Shown here piece after piece: positions 12,381 through 26,353 of a stretch of 64,000 nucleotides of DNA. Numbering within the stretch: position 1 is the stretch's first letter; every line of letters begins with the position of its first letter. Below the pieces are notes generated by a model. It ran no database searches. It had not been told where the DNA came from and was given only the letters and a program-made list of their open reading frames with translations. The translations under genes and the position numbers were made by a program. This DNA comes from Trematomus loennbergii (lineage: Eukaryota > Chordata > Actinopteri > Perciformes > Nototheniidae): contig JAAOOA010001146.1 of NCBI GenBank assembly GCA_012861695.1, positions 1-64,000 on the forward strand. Direction: 5' to 3'.

Positions 12381-15300
12381 TCATTTTTGATAACCTTAAA
12401 ACATTAGTCTAATAATAATTTTGGTCAATACTTAAATCAATAGGCGTCTTCAGATTCGAGTGTGGTCTCACCTTACATTCAATTACATCACAAAGTAGAA
12501 TAAGATTGAAACATTCAATCACAATGATTGATACAGCCAATCATAATAGGAAACATTATCTCTCATCAGTGTTTGGAGCATCTTTTGTCAATAAGCACAA
12601 TAATGAACACACATAAAAACACAGATACATAATAGCAAAATATTTGTTTTAAACTAATATCTTTTATCATTTAAACCATTAGTTAATGTAATTTATCAAA
12701 CTATAAAATCAAAACCAGCTTGCAGCCTAAAGATTTGCTTTAAGGCAATCACTAGTCAAAAGCATTTAAAACTTAGGATCATAAGAGATCCAGCTAAGGC
12801 TGGATTATCTGTTATAATATTAGAAATACCTTATTATTCAATACTTTATAATCTGAAAATATTTATTTATTAATTTTGTTTAGTGTGAAAGTATATCTGA
12901 TCTGACAAAATATTTATCACCACTATTTAACACATGTCTGGTCATTGGAAATATAAAAAACAATCATTAATTGTACATCTTTAAACATCTGGTCATTCAA
13001 TTCAAAGTTCATCTTTGTACGAGAGCTGGAAGAACATGTCCGTCAGTCTTCGTTTCTCCTCCTCCCTTTATGACACCGAGTGTCTGGTGTGTAAAGGCAT
13101 CCTGATACTGTAGATTAGCACTGAGGTGCTGATTGGCTCAAACTCTTCTTCATCAGAGCGCCATATTTCAACCCCCCAATTGCTCTGCTTTTGTGTGGCT
13201 CATTCAGTGAGCACTGTAGTGACCCCCAGTGAGACGGAGGCTCATCTGCCGTATTCCTTCTGCTATCTGCTTGAGACAACTGCGTATTCCTGATGCATCC
13301 AGGTGTCCCCCCCGTGATGGGAGAGGTTAGGAAGACATCAAACTCCTCCAAGAAACATGGAACCTTGTATTATAGAAGCCTCTGAAGCCCTCGCTCGTCC
13401 TGCAGGGTTGTCTGCTAGAGCCCACCGAGCAGAAAGATGAAGAGAAGAACCCCCTCTTATCAGAAAGGTGAAGAGAAGCATCCCATCTCGAACGACCTCG
13501 TGCTTCCTTGCACGTGGCTGGGGTGCTCTCTGCACCCGGAGAGTGTGACCCTCTCTCTGACCCTTGGCCTTGAGAGCTGTCCTAGTTATTGGGTTAACAC
13601 TGATAGGGATGTTTTTCTGAGTGAAGACAACTCAAAGTAATGGATTAGCACATTATCATTTAATTACAAAAATAGGATAGGCCCCTCAGAATTATTTGGG
13701 AGCCTTCCTGACACATGCACATTATCATTTTGAAGGTTTGTGTTAGTCATTGAACATGCAAGAATCATATACTCATCAGTCCATAGCAGAGAATGTTATT
13801 GTAAGTTAAAGGTGAGCTTGTCCCTGTGGATATAACCCCTTCTCAATGATTCTAAATGTATATTAATTCACCATTTACCTTTTGATAAAATATTAGTTTA
13901 TCAGAAATATTTAGTCTCTTCCATAAAACATAGGTTTGAGAAATAAATTACCCAATATAAAATCAATTACTCAATATAATTGACTCTTCCCTCCCTTTTC
14001 TTACATATGGTACATATGAAATAATAACTTAGGAGTCTATTTAAGCATGGTATAGTTTATAATCTATTAATCGAGAAGACTCAGTATCACCTGTGTGCAG
14101 CTTACAAAAACCATTGTGATAAACATATATTATGCAGGAAATTGATACATTTGTTGAAAAACAAAGCATATCTGATTTGGGAGGAAAAGTTTCATCCCTT
14201 TAACATCTGAGTTATTACTGAAGGCATAGCATGAATGATATTGGGTGTCTGAGGGTGTCATTACTGAGAAATGTCAAACAAAATCAAAACCTTACATTTG
14301 AAAACAGGTTTGCATTCCTCCACTTAAGGTGACGTTATCATTGGAAACAATAAAAGCTAATTGTTTTGATGTAGAATCTATAATTGAATCGTTAGAGCAG
14401 AACAGAATGGTTGTATTGTAGCCTGAGTTTTGTGCAGCCTTTAGTTTTACCAGGTGGAAACATTGTCTATATAATGTGAATACATGTAGAACTAGACATT
14501 AAGAGACCCCTGACATTAGGCCTATTTGAAACAATAGTAGGGGCTTTTACCAGCTCGCCAACTTACAGGCATCCTCTGCATAGCAGTATGAATAGCCTTA
14601 AAACAACCCACTCTGCGGTAACGAGAGTCATGTATCTGAACCAAATGCCCTAAGTGAAGCCGTTAGTCTCATCTGACTGACCCAAGGGTTGGTGCTGGTG
14701 TGACAGGGAGGCTTCCAAGTGTTCATAGCAGATGTCATGCTTTCAGTTCATGGCTCAGTGGGGGGGAGCAGACCCATGTGAGACAGTATCAACGGCTGTA
14801 ATGTTCAGTTTGAGGAGTGTCATTCTCTCTGGGAGCAGGAAATGGTGTCCATTCAGACCAGACCATTAATGTCATGTAGAGCAGCCATAGCATCTCTGTG
14901 ACTGCACTCAGCCGGACTGCAGCAGGGCAGAACTGGGTGACTTTTAGTGAAGCCGTCCAAGGCCATAGACAAAATGGAACCACGTACTAACAAAAGGGAC
15001 ACAAGGTCATCAATGTCTCTCTTTACCTTTGCCTAATTGTAAAACAAATTAGTGGAAGAAATGTGGAACACTAATCCATCATCATGTGAATTTAGAGTTA
15101 ATTTAAATAATTACTTATGGGTTGAAGTCAAATTAACATTAGAGAACTAAAGTCAGTCAAAATTGGACTGCACGGATCAGAATCTAATCAATACACCATT
15201 TTCCCAGCTCTGTAATGAAAAGGATATCAAGATTAGGTACATTACAGGAGTGTTAAAACATCCAAACATGCACACTTATCTTATTCTAGTAGAGATTAGA

Positions 15301-17864
15301 GGACAGGTCTAATGTTGTGAACAAAATGATCAAGTCAAAGTTATTTTATTTATTTTATCTTATGTACCACATTTAATTTAATAATTAATCTTAAATTACT
15401 AATAACTTTAAAGAAGGCAACAATTTACAATGTGGATAAGGTGACTACTTATCCAAAGTGTGTGTGTGTGTGTGTGAACAGCTTGTCTGCCCAAGGTTAA
15501 AACATTTGGGACAGCAGTGAGAATGTTATGAGAAACAATTTGTTGCTTAGACTGAACTCGAAAGAAGCTGAGATTAGAACATTTTAAATAAATCAAAACA
15601 CTTGCATTAATTAAATGACATTTAGCTTGAGCTGGGTTCAATACTTTCTTTATGGTATTTAAATTGGGCTCAAGTAGAACCTTTACATGGATTTGGCTTG
15701 CAACACAAAGTGATACCGATCTCTGTCTGTTATGATTTGAAAGTCTCATGATTTAAAGTGTAGGGCTGTGAAGGAGAGGCCCTTGGAAAACATCTACTTT
15801 TTTTAACTGTAATTACTTATTGTAAAGAGATTGCAACATTATACTTTTTAAAGAATTGCTCAATTCATTTAACACATTTATTATGCACACTGTAATGAAA
15901 ACGTCAACAAATATATTGATCCTGGCTTAACCAGCGACCTTTACTCTTTTGTTCATAAGCTCGGTTTCAGAAAACTTGTCAGTAGTTTAACAACTATTAG
16001 AATTGTAGTAATGTCTATGGAGACCAATTGGTTGATACGAGAAATCATTTGAAGCAGTTTAATAAAGAATGTTAAACTATATTTAAAACTGTAATTAAAC
16101 TTCAACTTATATTAATTATCTGAATCCAGTGGCCAGTTGGAACAGATAATCAACAAAGTTTCCATTTTGCAGCAACAGCGCAAAAGGTTTCAACAATAAT
16201 TTGTATTATGTCTGAGTCTAGTTCTGTCTTATCAGCTTTGTTTCGGAATGTGTTCAATACATTACGTTTTTTTTCATTATTACCATACAATACATAGATT
16301 TAAGAATAAATGAAACAAATAATACAACATTGACCTAAAACAGCAGACAGATTTTGCCACCCTGACCTCCTCAGGCAGGTTTTTACGACCAGCAGTGATG
16401 CCTCTGAGGGTCTCAGGGTGCAGGACGGGGCATAGGGTTTATAAAAGGTCACAAACATATCTTAACATACCAGCAATACAATTTAAGAATGTATTCTTAA
16501 AGTAATATAATCTTCTCTTCTTCTTACACCTACAGCGCACCCTGAACAGTGTGCTCCTTGTTTACATGTTCCTCTGCACACTCAGATGCAGGACATAAAA
16601 ACACTCTTTTGCTATTTATTTTCATTTTGCAGCACATTATACTACCAGAATTTTGCAAAACACTATATATTATTTATTTTTCTCAAGTCATTTACTTTTG
16701 GTGAGTTAACTAAAGCTTAGTTTATTTTACCCTGGCTATGGACTGATTCATTATTAGTTGTTACAAAACATGCACAAGACGGCGGTTAGTACAAGAAAAA
16801 CCACACTGCAATTAGACGAACAAACATGAACTCATAATAAACACCAGCGCGATAGCAAAGTTCATCCAGCTCAATTTAGTCCGGATTAAAGAGGTTTCAG
16901 AGGGTGTATACAAGTCCTAGATCGGTGCCTGAAGACCGTCCAAGAGCAATAACTAGCTTATCCTCTTGCGACCCCACTATCCCTGTTCTAATGGTGCTAT
17001 ACCCCCCGATCAGGAGCACATAGACTTTTTTCTCCTCTACCCTTTCTATCCGAAACTACACAGTTAACTGTAGTCATACTCGACCAGCCTATACACACGC
17101 CATCATGTTCATCACAACGATGAAACACAGTTTTGTTCTACACTTGCATGCCACTGCCCACCCGTGATCAATTAGCCTATAATTTTATGTATGCACCCCG
17201 GACCGGCACCAGCTCCTCCAGCAATGTAGGGAGCTGTGGCGCATCAGGTATTGCACGCACCTTGCCCGCACGTCGTAAACGGCCACAAGCCACGAGAGTG
17301 CTTTTAAACCGTCTCGTTTTTACTACAGACGGCGGTGGTGTGAGTTAAAGCTATAGAAAAAAGCTGTGACTTTCTCCCTCTGAGTTCACTTCACCAGCTC
17401 ATGCAGATACGGGAGGTATTTTACACACATCCCCCGGAGCCGCAGCTGGAGCCGTGTTTTTTTCAGAGGCGCTGGGGGTAATATCTCTGGCTGCTTGTGT
17501 TAACTGCTAGTGTTGGCCGCTGAAACCCCCGGAATCTCGGCGATTTGTTCACTACAAATCTCTATTTTGATTTCACACAGAAGTTACACTTTACGGCTGC
17601 CCTCATTAAGGTCTTTTTAAACATCTCCGTGTATGCCTGCACGGCACATACGTCCCGAGCAGCACACACAGAGGGAACCAGCCAAGACAGAGTCCCTGGA
17701 TGATCCCCTGGGGTTACTAGCACCAAATGTTCATTAACCAAAACGAAACGCAGCCGCTTAGCTTCACAGATAATTTTAGGATACCGTCAATCACAGATTC
17801 TGGTAAGGCAATGTCCAAATGTAGATTTGAAATCACACTTACCAGTTTCTGAAGATCTGTTGGT

Positions 17865-17882
17865 ATCCTGCCGACAACGCCA
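17865..17882 (-). other. tRNA-Ser-type primer binding site
   Basis: The minus strand reads TGGCGTTGTCGGCAGGAT three bases inside the LTR. From general knowledge it matches the complement of a serine tRNA 3' end (TGGCGTAGTCGGCAGGAT) at 17 of 18 positions. The same site is at 48,057-48,074. Confidence 0.75.
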
Positions 17883-17885
17883 ATT

Positions 17886-18199
17886 TGTGGAGGAAACTTC
17901 TGTGTAGCAATGCATGGAGTCACCGACTCAGGAAGGAGACACGGTGAGAGTTGGAGCTTTGATGTCAAACACTGATGGGTTTATTCAGAGTATTCGGCCG
18001 GAGGATTCACATCACAAATCAAAGAGTCAGAGGTTCTGACTACACGGTAGAGTTGCCACGTCAATTCTGAAGAGCCTCTCTCTATGCTAGACCTTTTAAC
18101 TGGTTCACAGAGAATCAACATCTCTGAAGGAGTAGACTAAACAGCTGGGAACACTGAGCCACCTGCGTCCGACACTCATGGCCTCAAAGATTTCACATC
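17886..18199 (-). repeat. Truncated 5' LTR of LTR family 2
   Basis: Nearly identical to 48,078-48,392 in unit 3. The remaining 0.2 kb of LTR, the flanking TIR-element end and part of gypsy integrase (48,393-49,578 in unit 3) are missing. The junction carries a 3-bp TCT microhomology. Confidence 0.85.
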
Positions 18200-20078
18200 T
18201 GACGCAGCTTTTCAATGGTCACCTGTGATGTAGCTGACTTCACTGGATAAATATCCATCCATTTTGAGTGAGCATCCACTATCAGTAGAAACATCTCTCC
18301 CAGGAAAGGGCCTGCATAGTCCACATGAATTCTCGTCCAGGGAGACTCCGGCCACTCCCAGGGATGTAATGGTGCTGATGGTGGTGACTTGTGGTGCTTT
18401 TGGCACTCCTCACAAGACTGCACTTCCTTTTCTACATCCTGGTCCATCCCCGGCCACCATACATAAGATCTAGCCAGACCTTTCATCTTTGACATGCCGG
18501 AATGTGTTTGGTGCAGTACTTTCAATATCTTTTCCCTGCCTTTGTTTGGTACGATGACTCTGGCTCCCCAGAGCACGCAGCCATCCCTCACACTCAGTTC
18601 TTCTCTCCTCTGATGATACGGCTTGAGAGGAGCCTCAGTCACTGAAGGCCATCCCGACAGGACATAACCATGAACTTGAGACAATATTACATCCTTAGCT
18701 GTCCAGTGTTTTATTTTGGCTGTGTCCACGAGTGTGTCATCCAGAAGATCAATCATGAGCACTTGTTCTGCGCTCTCACTCTCTCGCACATCTTCCGACA
18801 GCGGCAGTCTGCTTAATGCGTCCGCATTAGCGTTGTTCTTTCCTGGTTTGTACACAATGTGATACTCATAGGCACTCAGGTGCACTGCCCATCTCTGAAC
18901 TCTAGGGGAACCCATCTGTGGAATGGGTTTCTTTTCGTTGAAGAGAGAGATCAGTGGCTTGTGATCTGTATAGATGGTGAAAGTTCGACCATACAAGTAC
19001 TTGTGGAATTTCTTGATTCCAAATATAACTGCTAAGCCTTCTTTGTCCAGCTGTGAGTAATTCTTTTCAGCAGGCGCTAGGGTACGCGACATGAACCCCA
19101 AAGGACGTTCAGTTCCATCGTCCATTACGTGTGATAAAACAGCGCCCACCCCGTAAGGTGACGCATCACATGACATAATTAACTCTCGGTCAGCAGAGTA
19201 ATGCACCAACACTTCTGCTGAGTTTAACAGGGCCTTTGATTTTTTAAAAGCCTCTTCCTGTTTCTTTTGCCATGTCCATCGCACATCTTGTCGCAGGAGC
19301 TCATGCAGTGGTGCCAATAGTGTAGCTAAGTTTGGCAGAAATGTGTTATAGTAATTTAGCAAACCTAAGTACGACTTGAGTTCAGTAACATTTGTGGGGT
19401 TGGGAGCCTCCATGATGGCTTTGACTTTCTTTTCCACAGGGTGAAGTCCCTGTGCGTCCACTCGATGTCCCAGATATTCCACTTCCTCTTCCAGGAAAGT
19501 ACACTTGCTCCTTCTCAGACGCAATCCTGCCTCCTCCAGCTTTGCCAACACTTTCTCGAGGTTCTGCAGATGGTCTTCCTCATCCACACTGCTCACCAGG
19601 ATGTCATCTAAATACACTGCCACAAAAGGAATGCCTTCCATTGTCCTCTGAAATATAGCTGGGGCTGATGCTACTCCAAAAGGCAGTCTGTTGTATGTGA
19701 ATAAGCCTCTGTGCGTATTCACTGTTAAGTATTTCTTTGATTCATCATCCATGAGTATTTGCTGGTATGCATGACTCATGTCCAACTTTGTGAACTGTTT
19801 TCCTCCTGTCAGTGCTGCAAACAGGTCTTCCATTCGGGGTATGGGGTATTGTTCAAGTGAGGAAACTGTATTTACAGTGAGCTTGTAGTCTCCACATAGC
19901 CTTACTGTCCCAACAGGCTTCAGTATTGGAACCACTGGTGCTGCCCATTCTGCATGTTTAACAGGTGAGATTACTCCTTCTTTCAACAATCTGTCTATTT
20001 CTTCATCTACTTTGGTGCGCATGGCGTACGGGACAGACCTCGGACGGAAGAAACGAGGGACTGCATCAGCCTTTACAT
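18200..20078 (-). pseudogene. pol: Gypsy pol: RT, RNase H, partial integrase
   Basis: One open frame covers RT motifs FTKLDMSHAYQQI and VAVYLDDILVS (the YLDD active site), RNase H motifs SCDASPYGVGAV, DKEGLAVI and IYTDHKPL, and the integrase zinc-binding region with HQTHSG and CEEC. The first integrase Asp (HVDYAGPF) is kept, but the frame ends before the second Asp and the Glu. Four residues are missing just before YLDD compared with unit 3, an in-frame 12-bp loss close to the active site. The apparent protein start lies in the inserted DNA, not in gypsy. The enzyme would copy RNA to cDNA and integrate it; this copy cannot. Confidence 0.9.
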
Positions 20079-20775
20079 TCGGCTGTGCATCTTCACTGGT
20101 CTCACGATTCGATTCGATTACGATTATCCTGTCAACGATTCGATTCAATTCGATATCCCGATGCATCACGAGTCATACCAATGCGTTGCATCCTCAATTT
20201 TCTATATTACTGCACATGGCTTATTTTTCATCAATCGGGTCACTATCAGCCTGTCACTCATTATTTTCAGGGAGGGGGCGGGGCTTGGAGGAACGGAGAG
20301 GAGACGGTGATCGCGGAAGCTTTTTTACTCCTGCCTTCACAAACTTTACACACGTATTTAATAATATCGTCTGAAAATTGCTAGAGGACATTCATACTCT
20401 GCAATCCAAGACTTAATTAAATCCACCAAAAACCTGACATGATTGTAACGCGATTATTTTTGAAAACATAAATCTCTGTGTCTCTGAGCCGCAGCGACAC
20501 GGAGTGATTCAGAGCGGGTCCTTCTGCTGTTGGTTCTGGACTGGTGTTCTTGTGTTGGTGGATAAAGCAGACTGCTCCGTGTTTGGTGTTGCTGTGCCGC
20601 TGTCACGTCTGTTCCCTGATCTCTGCGTCACCGACCGATTTGATATTAAAGTGACAGAAAAAAAAACGTTATAGTAAAGCCGCGGCCGGAAATCAGGAAG
20701 CAACGTTACTACGCTATAATCGATTATCTTCCGTCACTGCATCGATACCGAATCGTCCACGTCCGCATCGCAATG
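20079..20775. mobile_element. Insertion of about 0.7 kb in gypsy pol
   Basis: Bases with repeated CGATTCGATT motifs at the left and ATCGATTATC and CATCGATACC at the right replace 47 bases of gypsy (51,470-51,516 in unit 3). Fish genomes carry many non-autonomous elements with such ATTCGATT ends (general knowledge). No target duplication was found and no transposase is encoded. Confidence 0.65.
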
Positions 20776-21670
20776 CATTTTCATGTTTGCTCAGTACTTG
20801 CTGCAGCGATTTGTCCTCTGTCTTCAGGTGTTTCAGGACTCGGGATTTGTGTCTGAGCTTGATTTCTTTCCAACTCAGATGTATTTCCTCCAGCCAGCCT
20901 CTTCCCAGCAGGCTGGGGCCGTCCCCTTTAACCACAATGAGGGGCAAGTACCGCCTTTGATGTTTGTATTTCACTTTAACAAGGGCAGCTCCGACCACAT
21001 TAACAGGGTCACCTGTATAAGACTCGATTTTGGTTGGTCTCAAACATGGACTTTTTGTGTCTTTCCATAGTCTTTGAAATGTCTGTTCATTCATTATTGT
21101 GAGACTACAGCCAGTGTCTTTCTCAAAGTTAACAAACGTACTATCCAGCTTCACTTCAACCATGTATGGGTCTACTCGTCTCAGGTGCACTTCACTCATG
21201 CGTCCCAATCTGAACCTCATCTTATTCAGTAAGAATGTATCTTCTTCTGAGCTATCACTTTGGCTCCGTTGCTCTTGTACTTTATGAGAACGGTGATATG
21301 TGGTTTGCCTCCTTTCTCTCTTTGGGTCTGCATTTTTGTTGCTGTTTCCATTCTGTGTAGATCTACTACGACAAGCTCTGGCAATGTGTCCTATTTTACC
21401 AGATGCATGACATGTCTCTTGTTTAAACTTACAGTCTGCTGCTTCATGCTGGGTTCCCTTGCATCTGTAACACTCTTTGGTAGGTTCTCTGTGTGCATAA
21501 GCCTCCTGTGGCTTTTTATCCATTTTGAAGCATTTAGCTGTGGCCCCTTGGCTTTGTATCTCCTGTGCATTTTTATTTGCAGTCTCTGACGCCACAGCAA
21601 TTGATAATGCTGTTTCAAATGTTAAATCCGCTTCTGATAAGAGTCGTCTCTGAAGAGGATTCATTGCCAT
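20776..21670 (-). pseudogene. Gypsy gag nucleocapsid and protease fragment
   Basis: The frame begins MAMNPLQRRLL after a deletion of about 0.41 kb that removed the capsid part of gag. It contains one good CCHC knuckle (CYRCKGTQHEAADC) and a second in which a Cys is Ser (CHASGKIGHIARAC). A Lys/Ser-rich spacer follows, then an aspartic protease active site DTGCS. Gag would package element RNA and the protease would cut the polyprotein. Loss of the capsid region makes it non-functional. Confidence 0.85.
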
Positions 21671-21778
21671 TGTGTGTCAATGAATCCTCTCCTCCACCCG
21701 CAGACTTAATAATATGTTGTATCTTGTGATCAATAATTGTATGTCCACAACATAGGAGTAGATTTAACTGGTTTTACT

Positions 21779-22412
21779 CATGGATGTATAATAAGAACTG
21801 GATACAGCGTGGGAGCGGGGCCTAATTCATTCCTATGAGAGTTGCTCATTCGCACATGATGATAAAATGGCCCAACTTTTGAGAGAGCGAAACGTCAGAT
21901 TACCCGGCATGCCTGAGAAGTACCCGTATGTGCGCTCATAGCGCATGCGCAACTTTAACCATGCCCCCCAAAATGCTCTTTCACATCAAGCACGTCAATT
22001 TGCGTACACTAACAGCACCGCACGTTCATGACAGCATGGTAATGGTTTGTTATTATGATAGATTTGATATTAAAGAGGCGGCAGTTAGCAGCTAGCGGTT
22101 AGCTAGTAATTATGCTAATTTACACATCAATCGTTATGTACTTTTATATTACGCTGTAACAGGATCTAGTGATATCCAAGCAACAGAGCTTCATTTAGTA
22201 TGAAATAATTATTGCACCATATATATATATATATATACAGTGCAATAAGCTACTTAGTGCAATAAGAAGCTACAGGGACGTTAATCTACGTCGGTAATAT
22301 TAACTTTATTTAATACAACATTTACGGTACAAGATTTAATGATACAGCCCATGTAGTATAATATTTTACAAATTATGAATTACAGCAAACATGTGCAATA
22401 TATCCATTATTA
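21779..22412. other. Non-coding transposon-like DNA with (TA)n
   Basis: Begins TCATGGATGTATAATAAG, a short sequence that also occurs at 54,498-54,515. It includes a (TA)n tract at 22,219-22,238. No gene is recognised. Confidence 0.5.
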
Positions 22413-22646
22413 CAGCTCTCTGCGTCTCACAAAGACACGGAGGTTGGAACCAAAAATCTCTAATTTGGACTCATCAGACCAAAGTAATATAAATAATAAT
22501 ACATTTAATTTATATAGCGCTTCTCATCTGCCAAGACAAATCTCGAAGCAAATTCGAAGTACAGATTTTCCACTGGTCTAATGTCCAGTCCTTGTGTTTC
22601 TTGGTCCACACAATTCTCTTCTTCTTGTTGTTCATCCTCAGCAGGG
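22413..22646 (-). mobile_element. Tc1-like transposon, middle fragment
   Basis: The minus strand encodes a KHKDWTLDQWKSVL-like segment and the SDESK-type region (TTTGGTCTGATGAGTCC) that contains the second catalytic Asp of Tc1 transposases. It is separated from the N-terminal part (23,786-24,592) by an inserted segment. Unit 3 holds the same piece plus the element's other end. Confidence 0.75.
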
Positions 22647-23785
22647 ATGGATTTTCACCGACGGCCATGCCGTCATTGCCCCTCGGTCTGGCCGTGAAGC
22701 CCCGAAAATAATTGTACGTCCTACGGCCACCATGGCCTGTGTGCCCCTGTTACTGTTAACATTTCGAAGTTACTTTAAAAGCGTCAGAACAGTGGTTTCT
22801 GAACTGCATTATGCTGCGTTCACAACGGACGCGATGCGAATATTCTCATCGCTCTAACCGCTGGAGTTTCACCGCGGCTGTCAGCTGTGTTTACTCCTGT
22901 CATTCAAACAGGACGGCTGGAGAGGGGGCGGGGCTTATATCCATGTAAATACTGTGGTGGAAACCAACTACGACAAAATTAACCTATTTGACCGTGATTT
23001 AATTGTAATACACGTTTCAAAATGATGCCGAAGTAACTACATACTGACAACGGTTAGTAAAAACCATGCTTTGACAAGTGTGCAGAAAAGACGGCAGGCG
23101 AAAAACTTTTAAAATGCGTGTTCTCTGAATGGAGCGATCTCCATTCGATCAGATCAGAAACTAACATGTATCTGCTCCGTCCAAACTCACAACAACATCC
23201 TAAAGACAGAATTAAAGCAGCGACTGTATTCACCATGACACAGACAGTCTGTGGTTTGTACATGTTTAACTTCTGTCTAGTTTCTGAACAGATATGAGGA
23301 GCAGTGAGGAGTTGATTAAAGACACACACACAAACACACACACACACACTTTTGCATTTCAAAGTATTGCTTGTTCATACAGTTGAATGTTTGAGCTTCA
23401 CTGTGCCCTGCTGAATGATGTATGTGCAGAGTTGGACCCTTGAAGGCTGTTTCTTCTGCTCTGAAATGGAATATATTTGTTACATATTAATAGAATTTTA
23501 GATTTTTTGATTTGATTTTGGATTTGTGAATGGGAGAAGTAGTAGATGGAAAAAATACCAATCACTAATTATTCATTTCATGTTATATACGGTAATACTA
23601 AGGAGGCATAGGCCTATATGATGATATAATGTTTGACTTTATTGATATTAAAAAAAGTGATTTGTTTTCCATGTCATTCATGTGTTATTTATTTGTAAGC
23701 TCCAAATCCAGATGTTTCCCTCAATGGCCTTTGTGCCCTGAAAAAATGTGTGACACCAAAGGCCAAATGGCCTTGCCCCTAAAAT
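22647..23785. mobile_element. 1.1-kb segment interrupting the Tc1 element, with (CA)n
   Basis: It lies between Tc1 sequences in unit 2. Homologous stretches are 57,402-58,568 in unit 3 and 1-667 in unit 1. Its ends resemble each other weakly (GGATTTTC). No coding sequence is seen. Confidence 0.5.
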
Positions 23786-24592
23786 GACGAAAATCCAAGC
23801 CTGATCCTCAGTAGTGGATCTTTGCAGCAATTGGACCATGAAGGCCTGATTCACGCAGTCTCCTCTGAACAGTGGATGTTAAGATTGTCTGCTCCTTGAG
23901 CTCTGTGATCATTTATGTGAGCTCTAATCTGAGGTGCTTTAATTTGCGGTTTCTGAGGCTGGTAACTCTGATGTATTTGTCCTCTGAGCAGAGGTAACTC
24001 TTGCTCTTCCTTTCCCGGGGGGGGTCCTCATGAGAGCCAGTCTCATCATAGCATTCGATGTTTTTGCGACTGCACTTGAGGATACATTCAAAGTTCTTGA
24101 CATTTTCCGGATCGACTGGCCTTCATTTCTTAAAGTGATGATGGACGGTCGCTTCTCTTTACTGGGTTGAGTGGTTCTTGCTATAATATGGATTACAACA
24201 GCAGTCAAATAGGGCTTTCCACTGTGCACTAACTCTACCTCTGCTCAACACAACTGATGGTCTCAAACACATTAAGAAGGCAAGTCATTCCACACATTGA
24301 CTCTTGACAAGGCACACGTGTTCATTGAAAACCATTCCAGGTGACGACCTCATGAAGCTGACTGAGAGAAGCCAAGAGTGTGCAAAGCTGTCATCAAGGC
24401 AAAAGGGGGCTACTCGAATCTAAAATAAAAATCATATTCTTGATTTTTTAACACTTTTTTGTTCACTAGATAATTCCATATGTGTTCTTTCATAGTTTTG
24501 ATGTCTTCAGTATTAATCTATAAAGTAGAAACACATTTAAATAAACAAAAAACATTGAATGAGAAGGTGTCCAAACTTTTGACTGGTACTGT
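23786..24592 (-). mobile_element. Tc1-like transposon, 5' part, unit 2 copy
   Basis: Same composition as 668-1,456: a terminal CAGTACCAGTCAAAAGTTTG near 24,592 and a decayed N-terminal helix-turn-helix coding part at 24,229-23,939. A single-base difference near 24,010 changes the tail of the frame relative to unit 1. Confidence 0.8.
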
Positions 24593-25168
24593 ATATAAAA
24601 AACACACATATTTTAATATTGAGCAGGTTCCCTCATCTATAATCATTTATACAAGCGCAACTTTGAACATGTACAGCAGTAAAATGCAACATACACAATA
24701 ATCAAGAAACAACATAAATGAAATACTCACAGGGAACATTTTACTGCACCGTATTACTTTTACATAAGAAGGTGCCGTCAAATGTTCTGTTAATACTTGC
24801 ATACTTTTACTTAAATAAGGTTTGAATGCAGGATTTTAAATTTGTAACAGAGTATTGTAATTCTATACTGTAGGGTAGTGTATCTGTGAACGATCCCAAA
24901 TACAATTCCTTGTTTACATTGCAGCTAGCGCTACGCCAGAAGAAAAAAACCTTTTTCATTTTGAACTGGAAGTGGAAAGGGGCTGGGCTACATGAGGTGA
25001 CTTGAGCCAACACAAATACACAATAGGTGGGACTAAGAAAGATAATGTGAAAATATAAAAACAAAGGCATTAATTAGGGCTGCAAATGTCTCCCATTGTA
25101 ATGGTGATGAGATTTTTAAATGCTAACATTTAACAGTTTGTTCTGACTGTGTTTCCTGTTTCCTGCAG

Positions 25169-26353
<1,185 letters not shown>

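Larger units (their letters stand above)
11842..18199 (-). mobile_element. LTR retrotransposon with no detectable pol (LTR family 2), unit 2 copy
   Basis: A 524-bp LTR (11,842-12,365) and a truncated LTR (17,886 to about 18,199) stand in direct orientation around a 5.5-kb interior. Read on the minus strand, the LTR begins TGTTAAGG and ends CCACA, a TG..CA form. A primer site complementary to a serine tRNA lies just inside the 5' LTR, and a purine tract lies just outside the 3' LTR. No frame longer than about 115 codons is seen and no protease, RT, RNase H or integrase motif was found. It therefore looks like a large non-autonomous or thoroughly decayed element. Its 5' LTR is cut by a deletion that joins it to gypsy DNA at about 18,200. 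Confidence 0.8.
18200..21778 (-). mobile_element. Ty3/gypsy (Mag-like) retrotransposon, unit 2 copy, rearranged
   Basis: The order on the minus strand is LTR stub (21,715-21,778), gag fragment, protease, RT, RNase H, and integrase cut at 18,200. Relative to unit 3 it lacks most of the 5' leader and gag N-terminus, the 3' end and most of both LTRs. It also carries a foreign insertion at 20,079-20,775. Confidence 0.9.

Noticed and set aside
16890..17080. A short open stretch in the interior of LTR family 2 with KVYVLLIGGY-like residues
   Set aside because: On careful recount the frame is only about 52 codons, lacks an ATG and follows a stop. It is not strong enough to call a gene.
17860..17885. 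A possible serine tRNA gene
   Set aside because: Only the 3' acceptor complement is present, directly beside an LTR. It is a primer binding site, and no cloverleaf exists.
20012..20384. Candidate small proteins across 20,012-20,384
   Set aside because: They span the insertion inside gypsy and the antisense of pol. No conserved domain is seen.
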